Numbered from the stretch's first letter, positions 35,701 through 48,820 are shown. The stretch: DNA of 64,000 bases from Capitulum mitella (GCA_030062745.1 CP099839.1:29325451-29389450), one strand, 5' to 3'. A program made the numbers and translations. Notes: generated from the sequence alone by a model not told the origin.

Positions 35701-38700
35701 GAAAAACCTGGAAGCCATGAAAACAGGCTGCCATATTTGATCCAGCCAATGCCATTTTTATCCCAACCCACACCACCCTCGCAGACCGTGCTCACACTTT
35801 TGTCGATTTTGTTTTTGACGTTGTTCTCGTCGATGAACTCCCAGTGGAGGTCGCGGTCGGCCAGCTCGTCGGCCGGGAAGAGACCGGTCTGAGCGAGCAC
35901 GTCGTCGCCGCCGAGTCGCCACAGCAGGCGGCGCATCTGCTGCTGCTGCTCCTGCTGGTGCTGCTGCTGCTGGTGCTGCTGCTGCTGACCCTCCTGCGCC
36001 GGCGGTCCGGTCTCGTCGGCCGGCTCGGCGCGCCGCCAGATGCGCTCCGGCGGCCGGATCAGGTCCGGCTCCCACGGCCGGCCGAGCCGGCGCGCCCATC
36101 CGGCGCCACCGGCCGCCTTCCCGGCGGGCCGCTCGGGCGGCGCCGGCTCGCCGCCGGACTCCCAGGGCGTGTCGCCGACGGCCCGCTCGCAGCCGGAGCG
36201 GCCGGCGCGCGACTCCCACAGCGCCGTATCGATCGAGGTCTCGAGCTGCGTCAGGTCGCCGCGCGACTCCCACAGGGTCCGGTCGGCCGGCTCCTCCCGC
36301 TCGCCGCCGCTGCTGCGCGACTCCCAGACGGCCTCGTCGAACGACAGCCTCCGCTGGACCGGGTCGCTGCGCGGCTCCCAGAGGCTCTCCTCGGCCGAGA
36401 TCTCACGCTGGGTGAGATCGCGAGACTCCCAGTGGATGCCGTCAACAGACTTGTCCCGGAGGGACGGAGCTCCACTGGAGTCCCACGCGCTCTTCTCAAC
36501 GGAAATCTCTCGCTCAAACAGGTCTCCAGACGAATCCCAAAGGCTCTTTTCCGCAGAATTTTCACGTTCATTCACTTCTACCGACAACTCCCATGCGTTT
36601 TTGCCGACAAAGTTATTTCCAATCACACCTCCTGATAACTCCCAAACGTTCTTCTCGCTTGCATTCTCGCCTTCAATCCCATCTTCAGATGACTCCCAGA
36701 CGTTTTTATCCGCGAACTTCTCCGCTTCCAACAGTTGGTCTCCAGACGCCTCCCACGCAATCTTTTCCGCCGATGTCTCAAACTCCACCGGAATCCTCGC
36801 CGCCTTCCAGATGGCCGTGTCGGTCAAGTCCTCGCGCTGCGCAGGGTCTGCGGGCGCCTGCCAGATGGCCTGGTCGGCTGCCGTGTCGGCCGGCGCCGCG
36901 TCGGCGTCGGTCTGCCACAGGGCCCGGTCGGCCGACCTGTCGGTTTGCCACAGCGCCCGGTCGGCCGACCTGTCCCGGCGTTCGCGCTCGCCGCCGGCCG
37001 GCCACGGCGCGGCGTCGCTGACGGTGCTGGACTCTCGAGAGGCGCGCAGTTCGTCCACGGCCGAGTCCCAGGCGGTCACTTCGCCGGAGCCGGTCGACTC
37101 ATCCTTCCGTGTGGCAGCGCTGTCGGCAGAGAGGTCACGTCAGTTCTGCTAACTGAAGGACGGGGCGACTCAAAGGTCCGCAAAGGAACCAATCAAAATA
37201 GGTTAATTTCGAAACGTCCGTCGCTTCGAAACCGCCTCAAAGTGAGTTGAAGTGATCACTGAAACCTGGCATATACAGCACAATGGTATCAAAATGAGAC
37301 ACATTTTTACCTCACAAGTAAAATACAACAGATGCAGTGTGCTAAATGGGAGCAGTAGAAACAAAGGAACGTAGATGGAGCTGCGGAATTAACGCAACAG
37401 TGGCGCCCGGCCACCACCGGCGGCGGCGGTCTGCCCACTCGGCACCCTCTCCCGCAGCGTAACGCCACCTGTGTGCGTCGCTGGTGAGCCGGCAGAAGGT
37501 GACCTCGGGCAGGTCGCGGCCGGCCAGCTGGTAGCGCAGTGCCGGGTACTCCGTCGGGCCCTGCCGGTACACGGCGCCGCTGATCCGGCCCGAGCTGAGC
37601 TGACGGTGCTCGGCATACCCCGCCGCCGCTGCCGCCGCCGCCGCAGCGGTCGCCGCCGGCTGCCGGGCGTACAGCGGCCGGTGGTCGGGCTCTGGCGGCG
37701 CGCCGTCTGGCGACCAGGCGCCGCCCGTGTACACCTCGGCCAACAGAGAGTCGGCGCCGCCGCCGCGCATGTACAGCGGCCGGTGGCCCGCCGACGGGCG
37801 GCGCACGCGCGCGAACGCCGACGGCCGCCGGCCGCGCTCGGCCGGCTGCTCGGGCTCTTCGCTGCCGGAGAGCGGCTCCGGCTCGGCGCCGCTGTCGTCG
37901 GCCGCCGCCTCGCTGCCGTCCTCATAGATGCTGTGCAGCGTCTGTTGCAGGCTGGAGAGCACCTCGTAGCTGGAGTCGTCGTCGTCGTCGTCGTCCGGGT
38001 CGTCGTCCGCGCACCGCGCCGCGCCCCTCTGCTCTCCGAAAACCAATATTTGGAGCAGGTCGTTGGCCGCCGCCTCGCCGGGAGCCGCAGCGTCTGTCTG
38101 ACAGTACTTCTCGTTGCAGCTCAGTTTAAACTTGGGGGCGAGGCCGCGGCTGGGCGCGGCGCCAGGCGTCGTCTCGTGGTAGACCATGTACTTCTGCGGC
38201 CGGTCGGCGGCGCTCGGCGACGGCTCGTCCTCCAGGTAGAGGCCACCGCTGTCGGAGCGCGTGTACAGCCGGGCGTCGTAGGTGGCCGGCGGCGGCCATT
38301 CGGCCGGGTCGTCGTCGCCGTCGCTAGCGCGCCGGATCGGCTGGAAGTGCGTCTCGGCCGACGGCTGGATGGAGCGCGCGCCGGCGGCCGGCTCGGGCGG
38401 CTTGGGCGGCGGCGGCGGCGGCGGCGCGGCCGGCTCCAGAGATGCTGTGGACAGGCTGGTGTAGTCGGAGAGCTGGTCGGAACAGAGGCGCGCCGGCCAG
38501 TCGGCGGCGGCCGGCGGCCGCGCGCCGTCCAGTCCGGCCGGCTGCAGCAGGAGACTCAGGTTGAGGACTGTAGGCCAGACAGCTGTGGTCGGATGGTTGT
38601 CTGCCGAGTGCCAGAGGTCGGCGCTTGTCGCGGCGCGCCCGCCGCCGACCGCCGGCCAGCTGGACAGCACGGCCGGCGGCTTGGCGGGGGCGCGGCTCAT

Positions 38701-40241
38701 CTTGCTGAAGTAGGTCAGCGGGATGACTCCGGGCGACTCGCGACTCAGAGCCGGGAAGGCCGCCTCGTACCTGCAGACGCAAACAGATCTGGTCAGCACA
38801 CAGTGCTGTCACTGTCACTAGTGACGGCAATGCTGGCAATGGCAATGCTTAACACAGTACTGGCCTTTCCAAACATAAAAACTGAAAAAAATACTGGGAA
38901 TGCTACAAAATAAGATAAATCACACGACAGCACCCTCGAGATGCAAAGACGGTTGGTTGGTTAATGGGACTTAGGGGCGCACCAACTACAGGGTCATTCG
39001 GCGCCCAGAGATGCAAAGACGCAAGACAGCACAATGACAAAACCAATAAATGCAAGAGAGCGACGTGTTCGACGTGTTTGACCCATGTCCGAGATCACGA
39101 GCAGCACGCTGACCTAAGAACAGGGTCCTCAGCGGGCGGCTCCGCGGCATCCGATCGGCGGATGGTATCGACCGAGGTGACCGCGTCCGAGGCCGGCAGC
39201 TGCTTCAGCATGCTGATCAGCTGGTCGACCAGCAGCTGGATGCCGCAGTGGTCCTCGGAGGCCGACCTCAGGCACTCGATCACCTCAGCTCGCTTCAGCT
39301 CCTCCTCCCTCGTCCTGGGCGGGTGGGAGCCATTGGGGCCCCCTGAGCCGCGGCCGCACTAGAAAAGGACGGCCCGAACTTTAGGCGCAGACACGACGAG
39401 TCCAGCCAATCAATGCTCCATCTTCTGCCATCAAGGCAACACATAATTCCAGCAATGACATATTTGTGTTGACACTCAGTGAGCCTTTCAACAGTTGAAT
39501 CTGGCACTCCAAATACTACGATGGCGGATCTAAAATCAACAACACGCACAGTATCATTTGTCCACTAGCCACAGCCATACGGTTGTGCAAGGACAGTTAA
39601 TGCTCCACAGTGACGTCAACATGAAGGTCAATCCACTGCCAGACAGCCCCAACAGCAACACCAACAGCCCCTGTGGGTTCGGCCGTGCTCGTGAGTCACC
39701 TTGTTGGCGACCAGGACGTAGCCGGACTGGATGACCTCGGCCGGGTCAATGGTGTCTCGGCTCAGCAGCGACAGTACGGTGCGGGCGTAGGCGGCCGAGT
39801 CGATGCCTAGGCATTCTAACTCGGCCTCTAGCCATTCCTGGCGGACATGCAGATCACAATTTTGTGATGCATTCATCACAAATTGGCATCAACACTTAAA
39901 CGATGCCTCATTTTCTATATGAAAATGAATGGCGTGGGCATCAGTATTCAAAGCACGCACAATGCCCATGTGCATTAAAGAAATACTCACAATGACTCTC
40001 TTCTGACATCTCTTAGATGAAATATCACAAATCATTTTGAATATAATGTGAGGCATGGAAAATTCAATTTCTGGAATTACATCATTCATGAGTAATTCAT
40101 TAAAATCAATATGCACAAACTAAACTAGAGGCTTAAAATATGAACACAGGTACCGGCAATGACACAGCTCTGCAAATTACTAACCTTCACCACAGCTGGG
40201 GTGGAGACAAGCTGGGGATACTTCATCACACAGTTATCTAT
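32722..40241 (-). CDS. CCCH zinc-finger protein with tryptophan repeats
   Basis: Exons on the minus strand: 40241-40185, 39837-39700, about 39304-39114, 38770-37469, 37119-35796, 35300-35089, 34525-34361, 33496-33373 and 32910-32722 (TGA). Together they give about 1233 residues. Every junction is in phase except the 39304 acceptor: the best-looking site (after 39315) breaks the frame, so 39304 or 39301 is assumed. Domains in order: a helical N-terminal region (EWLEAELECLGID and on, recalling PWI-like domains); FPAL motif (YEAAFPALSRE); long disordered Pro/Ala/Asp-rich exon; about twenty W-centred repeats; polyGln/His; helical segment; two CCCH fingers (C-x7-C-x4-C-x3-H and C-x7-C-x5-C-x3-H); a second DFPTL motif; a basic tail. 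CCCH pairs usually bind RNA. I do not recognise the family. The true start is probably an upstream exon. Confidence 0.85.
33722..33935. repeat. Pyrimidine-rich low-complexity tract
   Basis: About 200 bases of CTCTCTCC, CCCTCTC and similar units in an intron of the CCCH gene (GA-rich in the transcript). Further CCT-rich sequence continues to about 34.2 kb. Confidence 0.9.
35796..37119 (-). repeat. Tandem ~60-bp coding repeat (W repeats)
   Basis: One exon carries about twenty imperfect units of 18-23 residues, each centred on a tryptophan. Typical cores are ADRALWQTD, EKNVWELS, EKSLWDSSGD, DRTLWESRGD. The period is clearest from 37.0 to 36.15 kb, then a Gln/His tract (about 35938-35990 on the + strand as CTG repeats) follows. 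Confidence 0.88.
38951..39005 (-). repeat. SINE-like 3' fragment with (AACC)n tail
   Basis: Reverse-complement match to 16880-16940, in the intron before the large disordered exon of the CCCH gene. Confidence 0.75.
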
Positions 40242-43200
40242 CTGGAAATACACAAAGTAGAAATTCAATGCATGACATAGTGAAGGCTACTTCACAAATT
40301 TTACCAGCCACCGCTTCACCTGATTTATCACGGCCGCCTGCACTGGTCTGCTTCTATTACCATCCACAACTGTGAGCACAAACTCAAAATCAACAAGTGA
40401 TTGATCACCTAAAGCAATGAAACATTCCCAATGCTTACCTGGCCTACAAGGTTTAGAAGTTACACAGCATCAGTGGAGCGCGGTCGTCCTTTGTTTTCCT
40501 CCCCAGGCTTGGTTGGCCAGCCGAGGCAGGCATGCTGCCTACGTAAGGCGCCAGCCATTCTACTTGGCCATTGTGGATGGAGGCTGTATCATTCAGGTGT
40601 CTATGTTACAAGGATTTGCACGGCGTCACTCATGGGGGCAGACCTGAAACATCCCACAGAACACGGATTCGTAGCACCAACAGGCTGCAAGTGCTTTACA
40701 TAGATCTATAATGAGATTGCAATACACAACATGTATGCAATCAAACTTAAGGACTGGCCATTGCTTATATGATGAATGACCTTCCTCTATGTATTCTCTA
40801 TTGTCATTTGAAAAAACTGCCTAGAATAGATATCACATTTCAGCCGAAACTAATCAAAATGGGAGGAAAACAGCTAATGGTATTTACTCATATAACAATG
40901 TAGTCCAACTATCAAAAAAACACACAGTGATTAAATGTCCACAAATGCCTTTGCATCTCAAAAACTCATTACACACAAAAAATGCTTAACCATGGTTTTA
41001 CCCTTCAGCATGTCATGAGAATCACAATGGAATCAAAAGCATCACAATCACAGAGAATCACACCTTCCATAACCTGTTTGTTGACCACACCAGCCAGTGG
41101 TAAAAACAATTGGACTGCTGTAACAATCACTAGCAATTGAGGAAACCTGAAGGCTCTTTGCCATACCATAAGCATGAAGGACTCAGCATCTTATCTTTCA
41201 GACAGGAAAGCACTGTTACCTGGGGCTATGATTTGTTTTGGCATCTCTTAGAGCTCCTCTCACCAGCCCCGATCATTGCATAACTGTATGATTAGGCAGA
41301 GTGGTTTGTGTGGTACAATGTTCCTGCATGGATGAGGTTTATGCAGTATGGGATATGGGATCACTGATCAGGTACCATGGGGATGAGATGGCAAATTGGT
41401 TACTAGGAGACTAAGTATTTATCTGAGGCACATACCAATGGCATAGGGTCCAGCGTGCATGACATGATAACTGCTAGCAGAAGTGGCTAGATAATCTGAC
41501 ATTCCAGTGGTATGGAAATTTGCAAGTTACAAGTGCAGCAGTTTACAGACTTTGTAACTCAGTGAAAAATGCTGTTTCACTGCATTTCACTAATATATCA
41601 CCAAAAACATAAGCTCCACAGCATACTTCACTTCTGACACTCTGAACCTGCAGCCATGGACATCCAGTGAAATGAACAAGAAGTGTTTGCATGCGATGCA
41701 GTGATATGGTAAGCTATGCAATATCTCAGTGCGAACACAAATCATAGGGAGGGATGATGAAACCTTATCAATACTTTCAATTCCACAAAACCCACATGAA
41801 GTGTTGCTCTTGTGTGACCCAGCCACTAGGAATCAGAACATTCTGGTATTATACCCAAAAACCTAAGTGCTGTGTAAAGTCTGACTATGATACCAGAAAT
41901 TGTCAAGGTGTTAAAATGAGTCACTGTTACATTATCTTTCCACTACATGATTCAATGGCATCTGCCATCATACTGCATAGCTGTAGGGCCCCATCTTCAG
42001 TAACCCAAAACAGGTCATTTGCCAATTCTTAATCATATACCATGATACAATGATGAAAATATGCAAAATATTTTCTCTCTGCATCAGAGATGTGGAAATA
42101 AAATGTCAGCATTGTGCCCATTTAAGGAAGCAGGTTAGGGTTTTGACAATGACCTCTAGTGGTCATTTATCCTTCATCATGAACCCTTTTCCATTTGTTC
42201 AATGAAACTTGAAAACACAGACATGTTTACCTTTCAAAATGCATTAACCACCAATTTGATTAGATGGAATGTGAAAAACACAGCCACAACCAAAATGTCA
42301 CCCAAAAAGGCACAAACTTGTCATCATCCCTTGGAAGGAGAGAAAACAAACAGACTTCAAGACTAGGGCAATCATAAGCCACAACAAACTACCTCTAAGA
42401 GTAAGGGACAATAACAGCCCTGCTTGGCATCAATAATGTTTATAAGCCCCTTCCATTCATCACAATCTACATCATACTGTCATGCTTTGTGAAAAATGGC
42501 TTGATTTTTTTACCAAGAGATGTGATTACTGATAAAATTGTCTGATAGCCTTGAATTTCTATTATTTTTTTTATTTTTTTTTGGTTCCTGGTGCAAGTTT
42601 CAATTTGCCAATGCAGCATGAAACAAAAAGGCTGTACACAAAAAACGTGCTTTTTTCAAAAAGAAATCACAACAAAAGTCCTTGAGCCTCCACCAACAAA
42701 ACATAAGTAATGTAGCTGCATTACTGTTCCCTTGAAATCAGACATGTTTTTGAAGAAATATTTGTTAATATTTCTAAGTTTTTTTGTGTCAAAACAAAAC
42801 AAAGAAAAGCTTACTTAAGTACCTACTTTAAAGGACAATTTCCCAAATCAACAAATTTAACCTGCTGGAAGCACAGAGAATGTCTTTCATATAGGTTCAT
42901 CACTTGACCAACTTACATGATGACACCCTGTTCAGTTTATAAAAGCAAACCTTGCCCTCATCGTGAGGTCTTGATGACAAACGTCATACCATGTTCATAA
43001 TTTTCCTGAAAATTCAGTTTTTTTTGGCCTTGGGAAAAGACTTGGTGATTTTAAACATACCTTAAGCTGCTTCTAGTTTGCCATTTGTGTAAAAATGCTC
43101 ATATTGAACTCGGAACTGATAATATGGCATTCCACATCAGGTAATTTCTGTTAGCTGTGAATGTAGACAGGGTTTACCATGGATCTCTTGCTTAATTGCT

Positions 43201-45444
43201 TCAAAGGCTGTAAGCAACTTTAAGCAAGCTTTGCCTAGTTTTCCCAGAATCATTAACTGTCTTGTCAACATTCACTATACATCAAGAATCACAATCCCTG
43301 GCTGACTAATTCTGTATCAGTATCATATGCACAGACCTCTGACTTCTCATAACTCCATAAATCCATGTAGCTGCAAGGTCATAATGGTACAGAAAAGTGC
43401 AATAAAAAATAGCCCAATCAAAGACATTCTTTGCATTTTCTTCATTGTTTATTTGTTTTTGGGGATGCTGACTAATGAGGTAATTTTTGCACCCAATCTT
43501 GTTTCAACACAAGAACTTCCCCAACATAATCTTCTGAAGCCATCCATTTACCCACTTCCTGAAGAACTAGCATGGTTTGAAGCACAGAGCATCTCTGCAA
43601 GACAGATCAACACCAACTTTTAGGCAGTGATGTTTGACTGGAGAGGCAGAAAGGGGAAACAAGGATTGGATAGGAACAGATACTGACTAAAACAGGACTG
43701 GTGTAATGATGGGATACTGGATAGGGCCACTGAGCATTGGCTGGGGTATTTCATCACCTTCCACACACTGGGGGGCCTTTACCACTCCAGACTGCTTATC
43801 TCAAGACCCCAGTGCATGATCTGCCTCATTCAAACAGCCATTGATAGCCCTATCCCTTACTTGTCCCTGTCCTGTTCCCATGCCCTTGCCTGTCCCTTGC
43901 CAGCCAAGTCCCCTTTCACCATTCTGTACCAATACCCTTCCACATCCATTCTGATAGTCATCTCTCTCCTAACCCCATCCAAGTCCACCTCCATATATCT
44001 GTACTGTCCCAGTTTTTCTTGTCTGTCCCTGTTCCCTCCCAGGCACTCATGTCTATCCCTGTTCAGTCCCATCTCCCTGTCCCATTTCAAACTTATCCCA
44101 GCTTATTTTGGTTTTGAGATGGCCACAATTGCATGGGTTTTTCATTGATATTATATTCCACTGCAAATTTGCCATCAACACTTAAAAGTTGATGTTTATC
44201 TATCTTGCAGAGATGCTCCATGCTTTGAACTTGTGCTAGTTGTTGAGGTATAGGGTGACTGAATCATTTCAGGGGACTATTTTGAGGAAGTTGTGATGCT
44301 GGCAAGGTACTTAATGCCTTCAACTGGGCTTTTTTAATTGAGCATCTTTTGGTGCCAATATGGTTTGGCAGCTACATGAATTTCTGGAGTAATGAGAAGT
44401 GGCAGGCCTGCACCTAAAATACCCTTAAACCACCTAAACTCTTGTCCAGATCACCACATGCATCTTTCCAGTTTGGATTTGATTTCCTTCTTGTTCCTGC
44501 TACTTTGACTGTTCAGGGATAAAATGCCCCACTAGAGGTGTTAACCAGGTGAGCTATGCCTGAAATACTGCCCAAGAAACAAGAAACCCAAATTTGGGAT
44601 GGAAATCAGGCATACATTTTCTGACAGTCTAGACTAATGAAATACAGAGAAGGCAGAGAACGAGACAAAAACGGAAACTGACTACAACAATCATAAAGAT
44701 TTTCAACACAGCAATCGATAATGCAGTGTTTACGCACTTGTTCACCATCAATCACATCAAAATCCCCAAATTATAGCACTGCCGCAGGATATCTCAAAAT
44801 GGCGCACAAATGAGGCAACATTGAGTTACACCACGGGCAGCAGCCTTGTCATTCACGCAATGTTCACGTGGCCGCAAAATGAGTTTCACACTTACTTTGT
44901 AGACAGTCCACTATTCACGGGATCCCATGCTAAGCAAAACGTCGTATGCTGCCCCTCCCGTACCACACACAACCTGCGGCGACTCGTCTCACGATCGGCT
45001 CTCACAGTTGCTTGTGATGCAATAGTGATGGGCAAGTCATGTAACAAGGAAACTGAAAAGTCTTCAAAATCTTACTAATATTGGTTGTTCAAAGCCAATT
45101 TAGCAAAATATCAGAACAGCTCAGCCCGTTCAGCTACTCATACACCTAAAATGCTTTCCGAATTTGCTACGTTTTTCCGATAATTTGGTGGTTTTCCAAA
45201 TACGGAATGTTCTTAACAATTGCGATTCATGGATCGCACTATTGCACGTTCCGGACTGAAACGCAAATGCCAAAGCGGTGTCGAAGGACGTCCTCGGAGC
45301 AGGAATACGAGCCAAATGCTCCCTATTAGTTACGTAATGCAATTGCCTTGAGTCATCAACAGCGGAAAAGATAGCGACGTTTAACGGATATCCCATTTTA
45401 TGAACTCGCCCTGTCCGACTTGGCCGGTAATTTGAAACTCTCAC
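40242..45444. other. CpG-depleted 5' intron of CCCH gene (inferred)
   Basis: Only a handful of CpG are visible between about 40.86 and 44.65 kb, while TG and CA are abundant. No recognised exon lies here. A small CpG-rich island sits at about 40.47-40.66 kb. A T/C-rich low-complexity tract (CCTGTCCC, CCCTTGCC units) lies at 43.85-44.10 kb. If the first exon is at 45.45 kb, all of this is intron 1. Confidence 0.5.
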
Positions 45445-45459
45445 ATGAGAGCTGACCAT
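45445..45459 (-). CDS. Candidate first coding exon of CCCH gene
   Basis: ATG GTC AGC TCT CAT is followed by GTGAGAGT, a good donor. Its phase (0) matches the exon at 40241, giving MVSSH then IDNCVMKYPQLV. It lies in CpG-normal sequence at the edge of the CpG-depleted block, where a promoter is expected. There is no homology support, so this is a proposal. Confidence 0.35.
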
Positions 45460-46133
45460 GAAATCTGTCTACGTTTCGCGTTTCATGATTCAAGGGATTC
45501 ATAATATCATACTGATCATATCGTTAAAAGCATTTGTAACATTCCCTGTCGCACAACGTGACCTTGAAGGATAGTGACCAAGTGTCAGCTATTATAGGCC
45601 CGAACTCAATTTAGATCTCGGCATGTTCTATCTTAACAGATGCAGTGCTGCTCCCCGTCCCAAGGTTTGATGTCCCAGCAAAAACCGCCCTTTGACGGTG
45701 ATGATAAATAAAATAAGTCAAATATTCTGTGATTCAAATAGCTCGCTCAAGTGACATGCACTTAAACAAAATAACCAAGCCATTTTGAAAACTATAACTC
45801 ACTGCCAAGCCGGAGTCAGCGTAGTTTTCCATCATGTTTAATGGTTTATGATTATAACGTCATAAAAATGCATGTGTTTCAAGGTAAAAAGAGCAATGAA
45901 AAACTCCCGACATGCTTGCGACATATGAGGCGCGGAAGAGTTTATCCACGTTTGCCAGACAGGCCCGTGGACGCTTGAACCTGGGCGGCTGTACGCCAGA
46001 CTGTTTTGTGGCCTTGTCTCAACCCGATAAGAACAAGCGGACAGGCCTGTTGTTGTCGATTGATCTGTGGTTTTCCAGAGATCGTCATTCTAGTAGTGGA
46101 ATCGCCCATTTGTGAACGATAGATTTATCTAAA
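45460..46133. promoter_or_regulatory. Putative bidirectional promoter region
   Basis: About 670 bases with normal CpG density between a candidate minus-strand first exon and a candidate + strand first exon, flanked on both sides by CpG-depleted blocks. No TATA box stands out. Confidence 0.4.
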
Positions 46134-46184
46134 ATGGTGGGCGCAGTTCCTGTGAAGATGTCTGTCGAAGAAAGCAATACATCC
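46134..46184 (+). CDS. Candidate first coding exon of an unknown gene
   Basis: Seventeen codons (MVGAVPVKMSVEESNTS) in a good start context (AAAATGG) end at a consensus GTAAGT donor. The following ~5 kb is CpG-depleted, as in the 5' bodies of other genes here. No downstream exon was identified, so the gene is unnamed and the call tentative. Confidence 0.4.
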
Positions 46185-48818
46185 GTAAGTGTTGGAATCC
46201 ATTGACGCTCCCAGCACTCCCAGCAGGAACGCCGGAAGTTCTTGGTCAAGCGTACGGATGGCTTTTCGGGAAATAGCTGTCATGCTGTGCCAAAAGCCAC
46301 AGATGTCATGCTAAAACTTAGCACATTACAGTCATTGGTAACCCTTGATTGGTTTGCTGAGCAAGCCAGGAAGGATAGGTAATGAGATGAAGGTTTGTAA
46401 GTCAAGGGTTTCTGGAGAAAAGGTTCATACCCAGACATTCCTTAGCATAAAGTTCATGTTGGAGAAGACTCAAAGGCCCATATAGTACAAGGTTTGTGTT
46501 GGAAAAGGCTGGTTTTGGGCTTGAGCCAAAGGTGCAACCCCCACTGAAGGCTTAGTATAGGATATTAGAGGTTGCAGGCTGATAAAGGATGCAATCTTGG
46601 CTCAGTTCAATAAAGAAGTTAGTTTAGGTAAGGTTACTATTTTAGCTCTGTTTTTTTCCTATACCAGCCTTCTCAGATACCAACCATGGTTTACTAGCCT
46701 TTGGTTAAGAACCTTTTTTCTTTGTTAACCATTTCCCTTACAAACCATTTCTGCACCAATATTTTTCAGTACTGGCCTATCCCAATACACAGTCCCTGTT
46801 GAGTTAAAACCTAATAATCATTACATGACCTCACCTCTGGGACAGTCAGGTCTGATTGCACCCTTTTATCCTCCTGCAGCCTCTAGTATCCTATGCAGTG
46901 CCTTTGGCACAGCATTGGCAGCACCTACATGTTGTCACCGGTGGCACAATGTAACACCCCACGAAGGTCCCCAGCAGTCAATGAAATGTGGCGGAATATC
47001 CTGGCCGTTACTGTGGAAAGCAAGCCCAGAGTCCTTTAGTTGCACATCCATGGTCCATGATGCCACTGGCACAGGTGATGAGTTATTAGGGTCAGTTCAT
47101 GTCCGTCCAACTGTTGCCTGAGAAAGTTACACCAGCAGCAGAATTTATTCCATGGAAGATAAACCATTCATGCCTTGTGTAACACATGATTGGGTATAGT
47201 AGATGGACATCATTGGTACTAGTACCAGCCGTGACCCAAATACCGTCAGCTCCTGTGACACCTTGTTGAGCTGTTAAAAACCATTATGCTTCATAATGTA
47301 CTTTGCTGTGTGCAGTGTAGAGTTGGGTTAAGCTTAATGTGGCCTAATCTGCCCCAACCTAGCCCTGCCTTTCTAAGCCTTCTGAATTATTTTAAATGCT
47401 GTTCCCAGAAGTAATAACCAGGCCATAAATTGGTAATTTCCTTTTTGCCTTGCTTTGTTAATTTTTTCATTTGAGGTAATGTGAACACGCCTTGGTGCAC
47501 CCATTGCTGCAGATTATTTGCATCACAACAAGATTTCCAGCTCTCCATGCTCAAGCTTTGACAGGTTTTGACTTGTTGTAGGAGAATACATTAGGACCAC
47601 AAGTATTGATCAAATATTTGTATTGACTTGATATTGTTACATCATTGTACTGTATTGCATTACATTCAGCATGGTTGGATATTGTCATTGTCATGTGTAT
47701 GGAATTGCAAAAGGAATATGCTTCAGAGAAAAAACTGTGAATTTTTTTAAAATTTTGAAAGTCTTAAATAAAAAAAAATAAAAAAATATCAATATTATGA
47801 ATTTTTTTTTAAAAATTACACCTTAAAATCACAACTTCCTACTCCCCTGTACAAAATACTTAAGCCCAAAACTACCACATATCATCTGTAATGGAACTTG
47901 TTGAAAAGAGAAAGAGTAATAATGAAGAGTGCAGGATAAGTCAGCTGCAGGATGCCAGTTGGTTTTTTTCCTCAGTAAAAGAAAGACAAAAAAAGTGAAG
48001 ATGTAGAAAGCCGTGTTATGGTCCAAGAGCTGTTATGGTCATTGCATCAGATTTCAGTTCTAGCTCCATGCATAGAACAACAAAATCTAATGCCTGATTC
48101 ATCAGACTTGCCCTCACACAGAGGATCACTAATTTAAGTCATTGTAGTAGCCAGCAGCCATGCTGCTGTGATGTGAGCATTTGACTGCCAGTGCCCTAGA
48201 TGCTTCCAGAATGATAATGAACATTGAATCACTCAACTGCAAATGACAGACATGCAAAACAATCAATAACTTCTGATGAAAATCACATCCAAGTGCAGCC
48301 ACCATATCCCAATGTTTTATCTGTGCCCTTGCACACTTAGCACACTGTAATATGCTTGCAACATGGAGAAGTAGCTGAACTCAGTATGTGCTCATGGTGG
48401 TTTGAATATTTTGCAATAATTGGTGGTGCTCTTTCATATCCAGAATGCAGAGTGATTAGCTTTGGTATCTATGGAAGTCAGAATTTGGTAAATGTGTGTG
48501 GAAACCTTATGAATTCAGTTTCATATCATGGTGCCACACAAAGTTTTAGAGGTCATGAGCAGAATGGCCCTTGTAGCCAAAGCATAAAAAATTGCAAACT
48601 GCAGATGCCATCAAAAGAAACAGATGCAAAAACCAGATGCAAACAACAAAAAACCTTAAGTGGTGAACTCAGAGGTTTTTCTGACAGATTTAAATGTGGT
48701 AATGGCTAAGAATTTACACTAAAATGCATTTTATCACCCATTTCTCAGGCACCTAGTCCTGGGCAGCCAGTCCTGGTCAGGCAGCAATGTGTACAGATCC
48801 CACAGGTCTGGAAGTTTC
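46185..48818. other. CpG-depleted stretch, no recognised exon
   Basis: Low in CpG apart from a small cluster near 46.94-47.01 kb. Short open frames show no family resemblance. Probably intron of the gene starting at 46134. Confidence 0.45.
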
Positions 48819-48820
48819 TA

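Noticed and set aside
36040..37152. 370-codon open frame on the plus strand, Ser-rich
   Set aside because: Reverse complement of the tryptophan-repeat exon, whose own frame is supported by splice phase on both sides.
37471..38913. 480-codon open frame on the plus strand
   Set aside because: Shadow of the large CCCH gene exon; GC-rich codons leave few stops on the other strand, and the peptide is Arg/Val/Gly-rich without domains.
45130..45459. 109-codon minus-strand frame as a whole protein
   Set aside because: Only its first five codons before a GTGAGA donor are useful; the rest has no resemblance to a known family, though a real small gene cannot be excluded.
46825..47121. 98-codon plus-strand frame as an exon of the 46.1 kb gene
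   Set aside because: No splice-site and phase combination with family support was seen.
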